DNA of 64,000 nt from Rheinheimera sp. MMS21-TC3 (GTDB lineage: Bacteria > Pseudomonadota > Gammaproteobacteria > Enterobacterales > Alteromonadaceae): assembly GCF_032229285.1 (NCBI RefSeq), contig NZ_CP135084.1, positions 496,001-560,000 of the forward strand, read 5' to 3'. Position 1 is the stretch's first letter. The number at the start of each line of letters is the position of its first letter. Below, piece by piece: positions 23,214 to 33,415 of this stretch. The position numbers were made by a program, and so were the translations under genes. Under the pieces are notes generated by a model that was given only the letters and a program-made list of their open reading frames with translations, was not told the origin of the DNA and did not search any database.

Positions 23214-23546
23214 ATGGAAGCATTAGCTAAACACAAATTTGCCCGTTCTTCTGCTCAAAAAGCGCGTTTGGTTGCAGACCAAGTGCGTGGATTGCCAGTT
23301 GATAAGGCGTTAAATATATTAACTTACAGCCCGAAAAAAGCTGCGGAGTTAGTTAAAAAGGTACTTTTATCAGCCATTGCTAACGCCGAGCACAACGAAG
23401 GCGCGGATATTGATACGTTGAAAGTGAAGACCATCTTTGTAGATGAAGCTCCTTCAATGAAGCGTATTATGCCTCGTGCTAAAGGTCGTGCTGATCGTAT
23501 CGTTAAGCGTAATAGCCACATTACAGTGGTTGTAGCTGATAACTAG
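23214..23546 (+). CDS. rplV: 50S ribosomal protein L22
   Basis: L22 lines the exit tunnel; changes in its beta-hairpin give macrolide resistance. Two consecutive ATG codons exist (23211 and 23214); the second gives [16 protein letters not shown] and 110 residues, equal to E. coli, and the first would add one Met. The hairpin [15 protein letters not shown] is wild type. It follows rpsS after 10 bases (AAGGGG). Confidence 0.98.
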   Translation: MEALAKHKFARSSAQKARLVADQVRGLPVDKALNILTYSPKKAAELVKKVLLSAIANAEHNEGADIDTLKVKTIFVDEAPSMKRIMPRAKGRADRIVKRNSHITVVVADN

Positions 23547-23555
23547 GAGATAGAA

Positions 23556-24269
23556 ATGGGACAGAAAGTACATCCTAATGGTATTCGCCTAGGTATCACT
23601 AAGCCATGGAGCTCTACCTGGTTCGCGAATACGAAAGACTTCCCGGATTTCTTAAACGGTGACTTTAAAGTTCGTCAGTATCTGACTAAAGAACTTAAAG
23701 CTGCGTCAGTAAGCCGGATCGATATCGAGCGTCCAGCTAAGAGCATTCGTGTGACTATTCACACAGCTCGTCCAGGCGTGATTATCGGTAAGAAAGGCGA
23801 AGATGTTGAAAAAATCCGTAAGCAAGTAGCGGCAATTGCCGGTGTACCTGCACAGATCAACATTTCTGAAATACGTAAACCAGAGCTTGATGCTAAGTTA
23901 GTTGCAGATTCAATCTGTAGCCAATTAGAGCGTCGTGTTATGTTCCGTCGTGCTATGAAGCGTGCGGTACAAAACGCCATGCGTATTGGTGCTAAGGGTA
24001 TTAAAGTTGAAGTAAGCGGCCGTTTAGGTGGCGCAGAAATCGCACGTACTGAATGGTACCGCGAAGGCCGAGTGCCACTGCACACTTTACGCGCAGACAT
24101 TGATTACAATACTTCAGAAGCACTAACTACTTACGGTATCATTGGTGTTAAAGTTTGGATTTTCAAAGGTGAGATCTTAGGAGCTTTACCATTGAATGCA
24201 AACGCAAACAACGCCAACAATAATAACCAACCTAAAGCGCCGAGAAAACCGGCACGTAAGGCTAAGTAG
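23556..24269 (+). CDS. rpsC: 30S ribosomal protein S3 with Asn-rich tail
   Basis: S3 lies at the mRNA entry of the 30S subunit and contributes helicase activity. The 237-residue product (233 in E. coli) has the KH domain with [19 protein letters not shown] (about residues 71-89) and the C-terminal S3 domain. The tail after residue 213 is low-complexity, with a run rich in Asn (NANANNANNNN) before the usual basic end, replacing the Ala/Pro-rich linker of E. coli. Confidence 0.99.
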   Translation: MGQKVHPNGIRLGITKPWSSTWFANTKDFPDFLNGDFKVRQYLTKELKAASVSRIDIERPAKSIRVTIHTARPGVIIGKKGEDVEKIRKQVAAIAGVPAQINISEIRKPELDAKLVADSICSQLERRVMFRRAMKRAVQNAMRIGAKGIKVEVSGRLGGAEIARTEWYREGRVPLHTLRADIDYNTSEALTTYGIIGVKVWIFKGEILGALPLNANANNANNNNQPKAPRKPARKAK

Positions 24270-24281
24270 GGGTATTGAGCG

Positions 24282-24695
24282 ATGTTGCAACCAAAACGTA
24301 CAAAATTTCGTAAAATGCACAAAGGTCGTAACCGTGGCATGTCCTTGGTTGGCGATAAAGTATCTTTTGGTACTTATGCATTGAAATCTGTAGAACGTGG
24401 TCAAATGACTTCACGTCAAATAGAAGCTGCACGACGTGCTATGACACGTGCTGTGAAGCGTGTTGGTAAAATCTGGATCCGTGTGTTCCCAGATAAACCA
24501 ATCACTTCTAAGCCGTTAGAAGTACGTATGGGTAGTGGTAAAGGTGCTGTTGATCACTGGGTATGTCAGATTAAACCTGGCAAAGTCCTGTATGAAATGG
24601 ACGGTGTGTCTGAAGAGTTAGCACGTCATGCATTTACATTAGCAGCGGCAAAGCTACCATTTAAGACAACCTTTGTAACGCGGACGGTGATGTGA
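24282..24695 (+). CDS. rplP: 50S ribosomal protein L16
   Basis: L16 helps to position aminoacyl-tRNA in the A site of the 50S subunit. The 137-residue product (136 in E. coli) begins [19 protein letters not shown] and keeps [21 protein letters not shown], which includes the arginine hydroxylated by YcfD in relatives. Its TGA stop shares one base with the rpmC start. Confidence 0.99.
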   Translation: MLQPKRTKFRKMHKGRNRGMSLVGDKVSFGTYALKSVERGQMTSRQIEAARRAMTRAVKRVGKIWIRVFPDKPITSKPLEVRMGSGKGAVDHWVCQIKPGKVLYEMDGVSEELARHAFTLAAAKLPFKTTFVTRTVM

Positions 24696-24886
24696 TGAAA
24701 GCCAGCGAATTAAAAACCAAAAGTGTTGAAGAGTTAAATGCTGAATTATTAAGCCTATTACGTGAGCAATTCAATTTGCGCATGCAATTAGCTACAGGTC
24801 AGCAAGCTCAAACGCATTTAATTAAGCAGGTGCGTCGCAGTATCGCGCGCGTTAAGACTATCTTAACCCAGAAGGCAGGTGCGTAA
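24695..24886 (+). CDS. rpmC: 50S ribosomal protein L29
   Basis: L29 is a small two-helix protein next to L23 at the tunnel exit. A GTG one codon upstream (24692) is in frame, but ATG at 24695 gives [19 protein letters not shown] and 63 residues, the E. coli length. The conserved [10 protein letters not shown] motif is present. The ends overlap rplP and rpsQ by one base each. Confidence 0.98.
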   Translation: MKASELKTKSVEELNAELLSLLREQFNLRMQLATGQQAQTHLIKQVRRSIARVKTILTQKAGA

Positions 24887-25140
24887 TGACAGAAAAAAAT
24901 ATTCGTACACTGCAAGGTAAAGTAATCAGCGACAAAATGGATAAGTCTATTGTTGTTGCGATTGAACGTTCAGTGAAGCACCCAATTTATGGCAAATTCA
25001 TGAAACGTACTACCAAGCTGCACGTACATGACGAAACAAATCAGTGTAAAGAAGGGGATGTAGTCACAGTACGTGAATGCCGTCCACTATCTAAGACTAA
25101 GTCTTGGACACTTGTTGAAGTCGTTGTAACAGCATCTTAA
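24886..25140 (+). CDS. rpsQ: 30S ribosomal protein S17
   Basis: S17 is a primary 16S-binding protein with an OB fold. The 84-residue product equals E. coli S17, with [20 protein letters not shown] at the start and [19 protein letters not shown] near the end. It is the last gene of the S10 operon: a strong terminator begins 16 bases after the stop. Confidence 0.99.
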   Translation: MTEKNIRTLQGKVISDKMDKSIVVAIERSVKHPIYGKFMKRTTKLHVHDETNQCKEGDVVTVRECRPLSKTKSWTLVEVVVTAS

Positions 25141-25155
25141 GTAATTAAGATACTT

Positions 25156-25183
25156 AAAACGGTTCCTTCAGGAACCGTTTTTT
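25156..25183 (+). terminator. Rho-independent terminator of the S10 operon
   Basis: AAAACGGTTCC-TTCA-GGAACCGTTTT forms an 11-bp stem with a tetraloop and runs into TTTTTT. It separates the S10 operon from the spc operon. Confidence 0.95.
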
Positions 25184-25212
25184 ATTTTACGCTACCTTTT
25201 TCCTAAGAGTGC

Positions 25213-25221
25213 TGTTATAAT
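25213..25221 (+). promoter_or_regulatory. Extended -10 promoter of the spc operon
   Basis: TG-T-TATAAT (25213-25221) is an extended -10 element followed by the GC-rich CACGCGCCC. No good -35 is seen at 16-18 bases, which fits an extended -10 promoter. The leader of about 75 bases contains CCCTCTTTGTAAGAGGG as a hairpin (25228-25244). Confidence 0.75.
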
Positions 25222-25304
25222 CACGCGCCCTCTTTGTAAGAGGGTAGTTTTTAACAAAAAGCGTAGCCTGAAAGGGTTATTTAGTATAATAGCGGAGCAC
25301 TAAG

Positions 25305-25673
25305 ATGATCCAGATGCAATCTATGCTGGAAGTCGCAGACAACAGCGGCGCGCGCAGCGTAATGTGTATTAAGGTCTTAGGTGGTTCACATCGCCGTTAT
25401 GCTGCAATTGGTGACGTCATCAAAATTACTGTTAAGGAAGCAATTCCGCGCGGTAAGGTTAAAAAAGGTGATGTACTAAATGCAGTGGTGGTGCGTACAC
25501 GCAAAGGCGTACGCCGTCAAGACGGTTCTTTAATCCGTTTTGATCGCAATGCAGCAGTGTTGTTAAACAGCAAGCTGGAACCGATCGGCACACGTATTTT
25601 CGGGCCAGTTACTCGCGAACTTCGTGGCGACAAGTTTATGAAGATCGTGTCTTTGGCACCAGAAGTACTGTAA
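25305..25673 (+). CDS. rplN: 50S ribosomal protein L14
   Basis: L14 forms an intersubunit bridge with 16S rRNA and is the target of RsfS silencing. The 122-residue product starts [19 protein letters not shown] and keeps the signature [20 protein letters not shown]. First gene of the spc operon. Confidence 0.99.
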   Translation: MIQMQSMLEVADNSGARSVMCIKVLGGSHRRYAAIGDVIKITVKEAIPRGKVKKGDVLNAVVVRTRKGVRRQDGSLIRFDRNAAVLLNSKLEPIGTRIFGPVTRELRGDKFMKIVSLAPEVL

Positions 25674-25682
25674 GGAGTCACC

Positions 25683-25997
25683 ATGGCTAGTAAAATCCGT
25701 CGTGATGATGAGGTTGTTGTTCTTACTGGTAAGGACAAGGGTAAGCGCGGTAAAGTTACTAAAGTTTTAGTAGCCGAACAACGTGTTTATGTTTCCGGCG
25801 TTAACTTGGTTAAAAAGCATCAGAAGCCTGTACCGGCTCTGAACCAACCAGGTGGTATCGTTGAGAAAGAAGCCTCAATTCATGTTTCAAACGTAGCGAT
25901 CTTTAACTCTAAAACGAGTAAAGCAGATCGTGTAGGTTTCCGCCTTGAAGACGGCAAAAAAGTCCGTTTCTTTAAGTCGAATAACGAAGTAATTTAA
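25683..25997 (+). CDS. rplX: 50S ribosomal protein L24
   Basis: L24 is an assembly initiator of the 50S subunit with a KOW motif. The 104-residue product begins [20 protein letters not shown] and has the KOW stretch at residues 8-30. AAGGAGT precedes the start. It lies 9 bases after rplN. Confidence 0.99.
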   Translation: MASKIRRDDEVVVLTGKDKGKRGKVTKVLVAEQRVYVSGVNLVKKHQKPVPALNQPGGIVEKEASIHVSNVAIFNSKTSKADRVGFRLEDGKKVRFFKSNNEVI

Positions 25998-26016
25998 TTG
26001 CTATTGGAGTAATACG

Positions 26017-26556
26017 ATGGCGAAACTGCATGAAATTTATAAAGACACCGTAGTCCCAGAACTGTTTAAACAGTTTGGCTACACCAGCGTCATGCAAGTC
26101 CCTCGGATTGTAAAAATCACACTCAATATGGGTGTGGGTGAAGCAGTTGCTGATAAAAAAATCCTTGAACACGCGGTAGCTGATTTAACAGCTATCTCTG
26201 GCCAAAAGCCATTAGTGACCAAGGCACGTAAATCAGTAGCTGGTTTTAAAATCCGTGAAGGCTACCCTATTGGCGCAAAAGTGACCCTGCGTGGCGAACG
26301 TATGTGGGAATTCTTAGAACGTTTAGTTTCTATTGCTATTCCTCGTATTCGCGACTTCCGTGGTGTAAATCCAAAGTCATTTGATGGCCGTGGTAACTAT
26401 AGTATGGGTGTACGTGAGCAAATCATTTTCCCAGAAGTCGATTATGACAAAGTAGATGCAGTACGTGGTTTAGATATCACTATTACAACTACAGCGCGTA
26501 CCGATGACGAAGGACGTGCTTTACTTGCCGCGTTTAACTTCCCATTTAAGAAATAA
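26017..26556 (+). CDS. rplE: 50S ribosomal protein L5
   Basis: L5 binds 5S rRNA and contacts the P-site tRNA. The 179-residue product equals E. coli L5 and has the signature [16 protein letters not shown] near residue 33-48. In E. coli S8 represses the spc operon by binding near the rplE start; whether that site is conserved here was not resolved. Confidence 0.99.
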   Translation: MAKLHEIYKDTVVPELFKQFGYTSVMQVPRIVKITLNMGVGEAVADKKILEHAVADLTAISGQKPLVTKARKSVAGFKIREGYPIGAKVTLRGERMWEFLERLVSIAIPRIRDFRGVNPKSFDGRGNYSMGVREQIIFPEVDYDKVDAVRGLDITITTTARTDDEGRALLAAFNFPFKK

Positions 26557-26567
26557 GGTGTAGGGTC

Positions 26568-26873
26568 ATGGCAAAACAATCAATGAAAGCACGTGAATTA
26601 AAGCGTGCACAACTGGTAGCCAAGTTCGCTGCAAAGCGTCATGAACTTAGGGATGCAATTGCGAATCCAGCGACTTCTGATGAAGACCGTTGGTCAGCAG
26701 TTCTTAAGTTACAGACGTTGCCGCGTGATTCAAGCCCTTCACGCCAACGTAATCGTTGTCGTGTAACAGGTCGTCCACACGGATATCTTCGTAAATTCGG
26801 CATGAGCCGGATCAAGATCCGTGAAGCGGCGATGCGCGGTGAAATTCCTGGCCTTCGTAAGGCTAGCTGGTAA
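26568..26873 (+). CDS. rpsN: 30S ribosomal protein S14 (zinc-free type)
   Basis: S14 is a 30S head protein. The 101-residue product is the long, C-minus form: it lacks the CxxC pairs of zinc S14 and has one cysteine ([18 protein letters not shown]). The end is [11 protein letters not shown], as in E. coli. It lies 11 bases after rplE. Confidence 0.99.
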   Translation: MAKQSMKARELKRAQLVAKFAAKRHELRDAIANPATSDEDRWSAVLKLQTLPRDSSPSRQRNRCRVTGRPHGYLRKFGMSRIKIREAAMRGEIPGLRKASW

Positions 26874-26894
26874 GAATCACGGGAGTAACGAGCT

Positions 26895-27287
26895 ATGAGT
26901 ATGCAAGATCCAGTAGCAGATATGTTTACTCGCATCCGTAACGGCCAATCGGCTAATAAAGTTGCGGTTAAGATGCCATCTTCTAAGTTGAAGGTGTCTA
27001 TTGCGAAAGTATTAAAAGACGAAGGTTACATCGCCGATTTCGCTGTAACTGGTGAAGTTAAACCAGAATTGGAAATTACTTTAAAGTATTTCCAAGGCAA
27101 ATCAGTAATTGAAACTATCGATCGTGTTAGTCGTCCAAGCTTACGTATCTATAAGAGACGTGGTGAATTACCAAAAGTAATGGGTGGTTTAGGTGTAGCT
27201 ATTGTATCTACTTCTAAAGGACTAATGACGGACCGTGCCGCGCGCAAGGTTGGAATCGGTGGCGAAATTATCGGCTACGTAGCGTAA
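26895..27287 (+). CDS. rpsH: 30S ribosomal protein S8
   Basis: S8 is a primary binder of the 16S central domain and, in relatives, the translational repressor of the spc operon. The 130-residue product begins [18 protein letters not shown] and ends with the signature [28 protein letters not shown] lies upstream of the start. Confidence 0.99.
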   Translation: MSMQDPVADMFTRIRNGQSANKVAVKMPSSKLKVSIAKVLKDEGYIADFAVTGEVKPELEITLKYFQGKSVIETIDRVSRPSLRIYKRRGELPKVMGGLGVAIVSTSKGLMTDRAARKVGIGGEIIGYVA

Positions 27288-27302
27288 CGGAGGTAGTAAT
27301 CT

Positions 27303-27836
27303 ATGTCTCGTATTGCTAAAGCCCCAGTCACTATTCCTGCTGGCGTAACTTTTACGCAAAACGGCCAGGAAGTGTCTGTAAAGGGCAAAAACGGCGAGTT
27401 AACATTAACTGTTAACCCAGCTGTTGAAATTGTCGTAGAAGAGGGTGTGTTACGCACTGTTCCTCGCGAAAATTTCGTAGATGCTGATGCGCAAGCGGGT
27501 ACTGCCCGTTCATTAATCAACAACCTGATCACAGGCGTTAATGAAGGTTTCTCTCAGAAACTTGAATTAAACGGTGTTGGTTACCGTGCAAAAGCAGAAG
27601 GCAAAGTATTAAACCTGAGCCTTGGTTTTTCTCACCCAGTCGTGTTTGATATTCCTGAAGGAATTACTATCGACACGCCTAGCCAAACTGAAGTTTTGGT
27701 TAAAGGTGCAGACAAGCAGTTAGTAGGTCAGGTTGCCGCTAACATCCGGGCATTCCGCAAACCAGAGCCATATAAAGGCAAAGGTGTGCGCTATGCAAAT
27801 GAAAACGTGCGTCGTAAAGAAGCGAAGAAAAAGTAA
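27303..27836 (+). CDS. rplF: 50S ribosomal protein L6
   Basis: L6 lies near the sarcin-ricin loop and the factor-binding site. The 177-residue product equals E. coli L6 and contains two repeated alpha-beta domains; the C-terminal one has the signature [22 protein letters not shown] precedes the start. Confidence 0.99.
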   Translation: MSRIAKAPVTIPAGVTFTQNGQEVSVKGKNGELTLTVNPAVEIVVEEGVLRTVPRENFVDADAQAGTARSLINNLITGVNEGFSQKLELNGVGYRAKAEGKVLNLSLGFSHPVVFDIPEGITIDTPSQTEVLVKGADKQLVGQVAANIRAFRKPEPYKGKGVRYANENVRRKEAKKK

Positions 27837-27845
27837 GGTAGGACG

Positions 27846-28196
27846 ATGGATAAGAAACTTGCTCGTCTGCGTCGTGCCAAACGCACTCGCAGAAATATTA
27901 TCGAACAAGGTGCGAATCGCTTGGTTGTACACCGTACACCACGTCACATCTATGCTCAGCTTATCGCACCAAATGCTGAAGTGATTGCTGCTGCTTCTAC
28001 TTTAGATGCATCAGTTAAAGAGTCACTTAAGTACTCTGGTAACGTTGATGCTGCTAAAGCTGTAGGTAAAGCGGTTGCCGAACGTGCACTAGCTAAAGGT
28101 GTTACTGCTTGTGCTTTTGACCGCAGTGGTTTTCAGTATCATGGTCGTGTACAGGCTTTAGCTGACGCGGCGCGTGAAGCCGGTCTTCAGTTCTAG
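27846..28196 (+). CDS. rplR: 50S ribosomal protein L18
   Basis: L18 carries 5S rRNA into the central protuberance with L5. The 116-residue product (117 in E. coli) starts [16 protein letters not shown] and keeps the RNA-binding core [13 protein letters not shown] and the ending [17 protein letters not shown]. It lies 9 bases after rplF. Confidence 0.99.
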   Translation: MDKKLARLRRAKRTRRNIIEQGANRLVVHRTPRHIYAQLIAPNAEVIAAASTLDASVKESLKYSGNVDAAKAVGKAVAERALAKGVTACAFDRSGFQYHGRVQALADAAREAGLQF

Positions 28197-28205
28197 GAGT
28201 AGCTA

Positions 28206-28709
28206 ATGGCTAACGAAGAAGCTAAACAACAATCTGATTTACAAGAAAAGCTTGTTGCAGTAAACCGCGTGTCTAAAGTAGTAAAAGGTGGACGTATATT
28301 CTCGTTCACTGCTTTAACAGTGGTTGGTGACGGTAATGGTCGCGTTGGTTTTGGTTATGGTAAAGCACGTGAAGTTCCAGCTGCTATTCAAAAAGCAATG
28401 GAAAAAGCACGTCGCAACATGACCCAAGTTGAGTTAAATGGTAGCACTTTGCATCACCCAGTTAAGGGTGTGCACTCTGGCTCGAATGTATATATGCAGC
28501 CTGCTGCTGAAGGTACAGGCTTAATCGCCGGTGGTGCAATGCGCGCCGTACTTGAAGTTGCTGGTGTACATCACATTCTTTCTAAGTGTTATGGTTCAAC
28601 TAACCCAATCAACGTAGTTCGCGCTACTATCAATGCGTTGGCGTCTGTTAAGTCGCCTTCACAAATAGCAGCAAAACGCGGTCTACGCGTTGATGACATT
28701 CTGGGGTAA
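28206..28709 (+). CDS. rpsE: 30S ribosomal protein S5
   Basis: S5 is a fidelity and mRNA-helicase protein of the 30S subunit. The 167-residue product has the N-terminal double-stranded-RNA-binding-like domain with [20 protein letters not shown] (about residues 20-39; the region altered in spectinomycin resistance is wild type) and the C-terminal domain ending [10 protein letters not shown]. Confidence 0.99.
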   Translation: MANEEAKQQSDLQEKLVAVNRVSKVVKGGRIFSFTALTVVGDGNGRVGFGYGKAREVPAAIQKAMEKARRNMTQVELNGSTLHHPVKGVHSGSNVYMQPAAEGTGLIAGGAMRAVLEVAGVHHILSKCYGSTNPINVVRATINALASVKSPSQIAAKRGLRVDDILG

Positions 28710-28715
28710 TTTGCC

Positions 28716-28898
28716 ATGGCTAAGAAAACAATTAAAGTAACCCAACTGAAGTCTAGCATCGGTCGTTTACCGAAGCATAAGGCTACTATCAAAGGGTTAG
28801 GATTACGCCGTATCGGTCATACTGTTGAATTAGAAGATACACCTTCAGTTCGCGGTATGGTTAATGCTGTGTTTTACATGGTTAAAGTGGAGGAGTAA
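28716..28898 (+). CDS. rpmD: 50S ribosomal protein L30
   Basis: L30 is a small 50S protein. The 60-residue product (59 in E. coli) has the conserved [20 protein letters not shown] and ends MVKVEE. It lies 6 bases after rpsE and 3 bases before rplO in the spc operon. Confidence 0.98.
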   Translation: MAKKTIKVTQLKSSIGRLPKHKATIKGLGLRRIGHTVELEDTPSVRGMVNAVFYMVKVEE

Positions 28899-28901
28899 CA
28901 G

Positions 28902-29336
28902 ATGCTATTAAATACTATTGCTCCGGCACCTGGGTCAAAGAAAGATAAGCGCCGTGTCGGCCGAGGAATCGGTTCAGGCTTAGGTAAAACTGCTGGTCGT
29001 GGTCACAAAGGTTTGAAATCACGCTCTGGTGGTAAAGTGCGTCCAGGTTTCGAAGGCGGTCAAATGCCATTGAAACAGCGCTTACCTAAGTTCGGCTTTA
29101 CTTCGCAAAAGTCATTAGTGACTGCTGAAGTTAGGTTGCACGAACTTGCTGCTGTGAAAGGTGATGTAGTTGATTTAGCAAGTCTAAAAGAAGCTAACAT
29201 TCTTTCTCGCAACATTAAGTTTGCTAAAGTAGTCCTGTCTGGTGAGATTTCTCGTCCAGTAACCGTAAAAGGTTTAGGCGCTACTAAAGGCGCGCGTGCA
29301 GCTATTGAAGCCGCTGGCGGTAAAGTCGAAGAATAA
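28902..29336 (+). CDS. rplO: 50S ribosomal protein L15
   Basis: L15 is a late assembly protein of the 50S subunit. The 144-residue product equals E. coli and has the glycine-rich N-terminal extension [18 protein letters not shown] and the motif [28 protein letters not shown] precedes the start. secY follows after 15 bases. Confidence 0.99.
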   Translation: MLLNTIAPAPGSKKDKRRVGRGIGSGLGKTAGRGHKGLKSRSGGKVRPGFEGGQMPLKQRLPKFGFTSQKSLVTAEVRLHELAAVKGDVVDLASLKEANILSRNIKFAKVVLSGEISRPVTVKGLGATKGARAAIEAAGGKVEE

Positions 29337-29351
29337 TAAGGATAGTACGCG

Positions 29352-30680
29352 ATGGCAAAACCAGGTTCGGACTCAAAAAGTACAAAAGGCAGCTTCAGTG
29401 AGTTAAAAGCACGTCTATTATTTGTACTTATGGCTATAGTCGTATTTCGACTAGGCTCCTTTGTGCCAATTCCTGGAATTGACGCCGCCGTGCTGGCCCA
29501 GTTATTTGAGCAGCAAAAAGGTACCATCGTTGAAATGTTTAACATGTTCAGCGGTGGTGCACTTGAACGTGCATCAGTATTTGCGTTGGGCATTATGCCC
29601 TACATCTCGGCTTCTATTATTGTGCAACTGTTATCGGTGGTTCATCCGACTTTAGCAGAGCTTAAAAAAGAAGGTGAGGCTGGAAAGCGTAAAATTAACC
29701 AAATGACACGTTACGGTACCTTAGGACTTGCTACCTTACAGGCAATTGGTATAGCTACAGGCTTACCAAATATGATGCCAGGGTTAGTTATTAATCCAGG
29801 CTTTGCATTTTATTTCACAGCAGTAATAAGTTTAGTTACTGGCACCATGTTTTTAATGTGGTTAGGTGAGCAAATTACAGAGCGCGGCATTGGTAATGGT
29901 ATCTCGTTACTAATTTTTACCGGTATTGTTGCGGGCTTCCCGTCTGCCATTGGTCAGACGATAGAGCAGGCACGTCAGGGCGATTTGCACTTCTTATTGT
30001 TGGTAGCAATCGGTGTAATTGTAATTTCAATAACGTGGTTTGTAGTGTTCTTTGAGCGCGGTCAACGTCGTATTGTAGTTAATTATGCTAAGCGTCAGCA
30101 AGGCCGTCAGGTGTTTGCTGCCCAAAGTAGCCATTTACCTTTAAAGGTTAATATGGCTGGTGTAATACCACCGATATTTGCATCCAGCATTATTTTGTTC
30201 CCTGGTACCATAGCCAGTTGGTTTGGTTCAGGTGAAGGCATGCTGGCTAATTTCTTACAGGAATTAGCATTAACATTATCTCCGGGACAACCGTTGTATA
30301 TGATGTTATACTCAGCCGCTATTATTTTCTTTTGTTTCTTCTATACTGCGTTGGTATTTAATCCGCGTGATACAGCAGATAATTTAAAGAAATCTGGCGC
30401 TTTCATCCCAGGTATTCGTCCGGGTGAACAGACTTCAAAATACATTGATAAAGTAATGACTCGGTTAACCCTAGCGGGTGCATTGTACATTACCTTTATC
30501 TGTTTAGTACCTGAGTTTATGATGGTAGCATGGGACGTTCAGTTCTACTTTGGCGGGACATCTTTATTGATTATCGTTGTTGTTATCATGGACTTTATGG
30601 CACAGGTTCAGACTCATTTGATGTCTCATCAATATGATTCTGTGCTTAAAAAGGCAAATCTTAAAGGCTATGGCCGTTAA
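29352..30680 (+). CDS. secY: Preprotein translocase subunit SecY
   Basis: SecY is the channel of the inner-membrane Sec translocon, paired with SecE at 893. The 442-residue product (443 in E. coli) has ten hydrophobic segments, the plug region after the first one, and the signature [15 protein letters not shown] near residue 80. The cytoplasmic loop ending [16 protein letters not shown] is intact. Its place at the end of the spc operon before rpmJ is conserved in gammaproteobacteria. Confidence 0.99.
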   Translation: MAKPGSDSKSTKGSFSELKARLLFVLMAIVVFRLGSFVPIPGIDAAVLAQLFEQQKGTIVEMFNMFSGGALERASVFALGIMPYISASIIVQLLSVVHPTLAELKKEGEAGKRKINQMTRYGTLGLATLQAIGIATGLPNMMPGLVINPGFAFYFTAVISLVTGTMFLMWLGEQITERGIGNGISLLIFTGIVAGFPSAIGQTIEQARQGDLHFLLLVAIGVIVISITWFVVFFERGQRRIVVNYAKRQQGRQVFAAQSSHLPLKVNMAGVIPPIFASSIILFPGTIASWFGSGEGMLANFLQELALTLSPGQPLYMMLYSAAIIFFCFFYTALVFNPRDTADNLKKSGAFIPGIRPGEQTSKYIDKVMTRLTLAGALYITFICLVPEFMMVAWDVQFYFGGTSLLIIVVVIMDFMAQVQTHLMSHQYDSVLKKANLKGYGR

Positions 30681-30701
30681 GATACTTTCGGAGTTTAAGT
30701 T

Positions 30702-30815
30702 ATGAAAGTAAGAGCTTCCGTTAAGAAGATCTGCCGTAACTGTAAAGTGATCAAACGTCACAGCGTTGTTCGCGTAATTTGCAGTGAGCCGAAGCATAAA
30801 CAGCGCCAAGGCTAA
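30702..30815 (+). CDS. rpmJ: 50S ribosomal protein L36 (zinc type)
   Basis: This 37-residue zinc-ribbon protein of the 50S subunit runs from [20 protein letters not shown] to KHKQRQG. The zinc ligands Cys11, Cys14, Cys27 and His32 are present, so it is the zinc-binding form. TTTCGGAG lies upstream of the start. It is 21 bases after secY and closes the spc operon. Confidence 0.97.
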   Translation: MKVRASVKKICRNCKVIKRHSVVRVICSEPKHKQRQG

Positions 30816-30833
30816 TAGCAGAAAATAATAAAA

Positions 30834-30859
30834 CGGGTTGAGCTGAAAAGTTTAACCCG
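30834..30859 (+). terminator. Hairpin after rpmJ overlapping the alpha-operon promoter
   Basis: CGGGTTGAGCT (30834-30844) pairs with AGTTTAACCCG (30849-30859) around a GAAA loop, with G-U pairs inside. The T-run is poor (GTTATTGTTT), so it may be a partial terminator. The -35 of the alpha promoter starts in its 3' arm. Confidence 0.55.
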
Positions 30860-30879
30860 GTTATTGTTTGCATTATAAG
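30851..30879 (+). promoter_or_regulatory. Probable promoter of the alpha operon
   Basis: TTTAAC (30851-30856) and TATAAG (30874-30879) are 17 bases apart, followed by CGCAATTT. Initiation here would begin the transcript just before the S4-responsive leader. Confidence 0.55.
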
Positions 30880-30884
30880 CGCAA

Positions 30885-30949
30885 TTTGAGTATCCTTACG
30901 GGCTTTTCAAATTGACACATTTAAATTTCATTATAGGAGAACGTTAGTG
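30885..30949 (+). promoter_or_regulatory. Alpha-operon leader (S4-binding pseudoknot)
   Basis: The bases TTTGAGTATCC..ACGGGCTTTTCA, followed about 35 bases later by TAGGAGAACGTTAGTGGCCC, match in order and spacing the E. coli alpha-operon leader, where S4 binds a double pseudoknot covering the rpsM start codon. The comparison is from memory of that leader. Confidence 0.75.
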
Positions 30950-31303
30950 GCCCGTATCGCTGGCATTAACATCCCCGATAATAAACATGCGGTCATCTCA
31001 TTGACTTATGTTTATGGTATCGGTAAAACCCGCGCTAAAAGTATTTTAGCTGCAGTGGGTATCGAAGAAAGTATGAAAATTGCTGCGTTAACAGACGCAC
31101 AGTTAGATACGCTTCGTGACGAAGTTGCTAAGTACACCGTTGAAGGTGACTTGCGCCGTGAAACTACGTTAAATATTAAACGTTTGATGGACTTAGGTTG
31201 CTACCGTGGTTTACGCCACCGTCGTAGTTTACCTGTTCGTGGTCAGCGCACTAAAACAAATGCGCGTACCCGTAAAGGCCCACGCAAAGCGATTAGGAAA
31301 TAG
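30947..31303 (+). CDS. rpsM: 30S ribosomal protein S13
   Basis: S13 forms the head-to-50S bridges and contacts P-site tRNA. The 118-residue product (E. coli 118) starts at GTG, as in E. coli, and begins [19 protein letters not shown]. The helix-two-turn-helix region and the basic end with [17 protein letters not shown] are intact. The start lies inside the S4-responsive leader, so translation is probably repressed by S4. Confidence 0.99.
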   Translation: MARIAGINIPDNKHAVISLTYVYGIGKTRAKSILAAVGIEESMKIAALTDAQLDTLRDEVAKYTVEGDLRRETTLNIKRLMDLGCYRGLRHRRSLPVRGQRTKTNARTRKGPRKAIRK

Positions 31304-31318
31304 GACGGAGTATAAGAC

Positions 31319-31708
31319 ATGGCAAAAGCACCAGTTCGTACTCGTAAACGGGTAAAAAAGCAAATATCTGACGGTATGGCTCATATCCATGCTTCTTTTA
31401 ATAACACCATAGTGACGATTACTGATCGTCAAGGTAATGCATTATGCTGGGCAACAGCAGGTGGTTCAGGTTTCCGTGGTTCACGTAAATCTACACCTTT
31501 CGCTGCTCAGGTTGCTGCAGAACGCGCAGGTACTGCCGCGTTAGAATATGGTGTTAAAAACCTTGAAGTGTTTGTGAATGGCCCAGGCCCAGGCCGCGAA
31601 TCAGCGATTCGTGCTCTTAACGGCGTTGGCTACAAAATCACAAATATCACCGACGTGACGCCTATCCCTCATAACGGATGTCGTCCACCTAAAAAACGTC
31701 GCGTGTAA
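31319..31708 (+). CDS. rpsK: 30S ribosomal protein S11
   Basis: S11 lines the 30S platform near the E site and the anti-Shine-Dalgarno end. The 129-residue product equals E. coli and has [20 protein letters not shown] and the C-terminal signature [18 protein letters not shown]. It lies 15 bases after rpsM. Confidence 0.99.
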   Translation: MAKAPVRTRKRVKKQISDGMAHIHASFNNTIVTITDRQGNALCWATAGGSGFRGSRKSTPFAAQVAAERAGTAALEYGVKNLEVFVNGPGPGRESAIRALNGVGYKITNITDVTPIPHNGCRPPKKRRV

Positions 31709-31741
31709 TTACAGCGCTTCACGGATTATTGGAGAAAGAAG

Positions 31742-32362
31742 ATGGCAAGATATTTGGGTCCGAAGCTCAAACTTAGTCGTCGCGAAGGTACAGATCTGTT
31801 CCTGAAAAGCGGCGTAAGAGCAATTGATTCCAAGTGTAATTTAACCACAGCCCCTGGCCAACATGGTGCTCGTCGCGCTCGTTTGTCAGACTATGGTTTA
31901 CAATTACGCGAGAAACAAAAAGTACGTCGTATGTATGGCGTATTAGAGAAGCAGTTCCGTAACTATTATAAGGAAGCTGCTCGTTTGAAAGGTAATACAG
32001 GTGAAAACTTGTTAGTGTTATTAGAGTCTCGTCTTGATAACGTAGTATACCGTATGGGTCTAGCTAGCACGCGTGCTGAAGCACGTCAGTTAGTAAGCCA
32101 CAAGTCGATCATGTTAAATGGTCGCGTGGTAAACGTTCCATCACATGCTGTATTGCCTGAACAAGTTGTTTCTGTACGTGAAAAAGCGAAAAAGCAAGCC
32201 CGTATTGGTGCTGCGCTAGAAATCGCTGGTCAACGTGAGAAGCCAACTTGGATCGAAGTTGATAATACTAAGCTTGAAGGCGTGTTTAAACGTCAACCAG
32301 AGCGTTCAGATTTGTCAGCTGACATCAACGAACAGTTAATCGTCGAGCTTTACTCTAAGTAA
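31742..32362 (+). CDS. rpsD: 30S ribosomal protein S4
   Basis: S4 starts 30S assembly and represses the alpha operon in relatives. The 206-residue product equals E. coli. It has the conserved N-terminus [20 protein letters not shown] and the S4 RNA-binding domain starting [20 protein letters not shown] (about residue 97). Confidence 0.99.
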   Translation: MARYLGPKLKLSRREGTDLFLKSGVRAIDSKCNLTTAPGQHGARRARLSDYGLQLREKQKVRRMYGVLEKQFRNYYKEAARLKGNTGENLLVLLESRLDNVVYRMGLASTRAEARQLVSHKSIMLNGRVVNVPSHAVLPEQVVSVREKAKKQARIGAALEIAGQREKPTWIEVDNTKLEGVFKRQPERSDLSADINEQLIVELYSK

Positions 32363-32386
32363 AGCTAAATGTTAAGAGAGGGTACA

Positions 32387-33376
32387 ATGCAGGGTTCTGT
32401 CACCGAATTCCTTAAGCCGAGATTAGTTGGTATCGAAAAAATCAACCCAACTCGAGCCAAAGTTACTTTGGAACCACTAGAGCGCGGTTTCGGGCATACC
32501 TTGGGCAACGCGTTACGTCGCATTCTATTGTCATCTATGCCTGGTTGCGCAGTGACTGAAGTAGAAATTGACGGCGTGCTCCATGAGTACAGCGCCAAAG
32601 AGGGTGTCCAAGAAGATATTATAGATATCTTATTGAACCTGAAAGGCCTTGCCGTTCGCCTGGAAGACAAAGATGAAGTATTGCTGACTTTGACGAAAAA
32701 AGGTGCTGGCCCTGTAGTTGCTGGAGATATCCAGCATGACGACGGTGTGGTTATCACCAATCCTGAGCACGTAATTTGCAACCTTACTGGTGATACTGAA
32801 TTCAGTATGCGCATTAAAGTTGAACGTGGTCGTGGTTATGTTCCTGCATCAGCGCGTTTGTCCTCTGAAGATGACGAGCGTCCTATTGGTCGTCTGTTAC
32901 TTGACGCGTCATTCAGCCCAGTTGAGCGTATAGCCTATACTGTTGAAGCCGCGCGTGTTGAACAGCGTACCGACTTGGATAAACTGATTATCGATATGGA
33001 AACTAATGGCACAGTAGAGCCAGAAGAAGCCATCCGCCGTGCAGCAACGATTCTAGCCGAACAGTTAGAATTCTTCGTCGAGTTGCGCGATAAGAGCGAG
33101 CCGGAAAAACGCGAAGAGAAACCGGAGTTTGATCCGATTCTGTTACGTCCGGTCGATGATTTAGAATTAACAGTTCGCTCTGCTAACTGCTTAAAAGCAG
33201 AGCAGATACAGTACATTGGTGATCTGGTTCAACGTACCGAAGTAGAGTTATTGAAAACACCTAACTTAGGTAAAAAGTCACTTACCGAAATCAAAGACGT
33301 GTTGGCATCGCGCGGGTTATCACTAGGCATGCGCTTAGAAAACTGGCCGCCAGCGAGTTTGGTAAATAAAGACTAA
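32387..33376 (+). CDS. rpoA: DNA-directed RNA polymerase subunit alpha
   Basis: The alpha dimer nucleates RNA polymerase assembly, and its C-terminal domain binds UP elements and activators. The open frame starts at 32369, but ATG at 32387 follows AGAGAGGGT, gives [15 protein letters not shown] and 329 residues, the E. coli length. The N-terminal motif [19 protein letters not shown] and the DNA-binding residues of the C-terminal domain ([11 protein letters not shown], with Arg265, and [10 protein letters not shown]) are intact. Confidence 0.99.
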   Translation: MQGSVTEFLKPRLVGIEKINPTRAKVTLEPLERGFGHTLGNALRRILLSSMPGCAVTEVEIDGVLHEYSAKEGVQEDIIDILLNLKGLAVRLEDKDEVLLTLTKKGAGPVVAGDIQHDDGVVITNPEHVICNLTGDTEFSMRIKVERGRGYVPASARLSSEDDERPIGRLLLDASFSPVERIAYTVEAARVEQRTDLDKLIIDMETNGTVEPEEAIRRAATILAEQLEFFVELRDKSEPEKREEKPEFDPILLRPVDDLELTVRSANCLKAEQIQYIGDLVQRTEVELLKTPNLGKKSLTEIKDVLASRGLSLGMRLENWPPASLVNKD

Positions 33377-33415
33377 TCAGGCATCAGTTTCTGGTTTAGT
33401 GAGAAGGAATAGATC

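Noticed and set aside
30912..30937. TTGACA and TATAGG as an rpsM promoter
   Set aside because: The spacing is only 14 bases, and the segment belongs to the S4-responsive leader; the pair at 30851-30879 is better.
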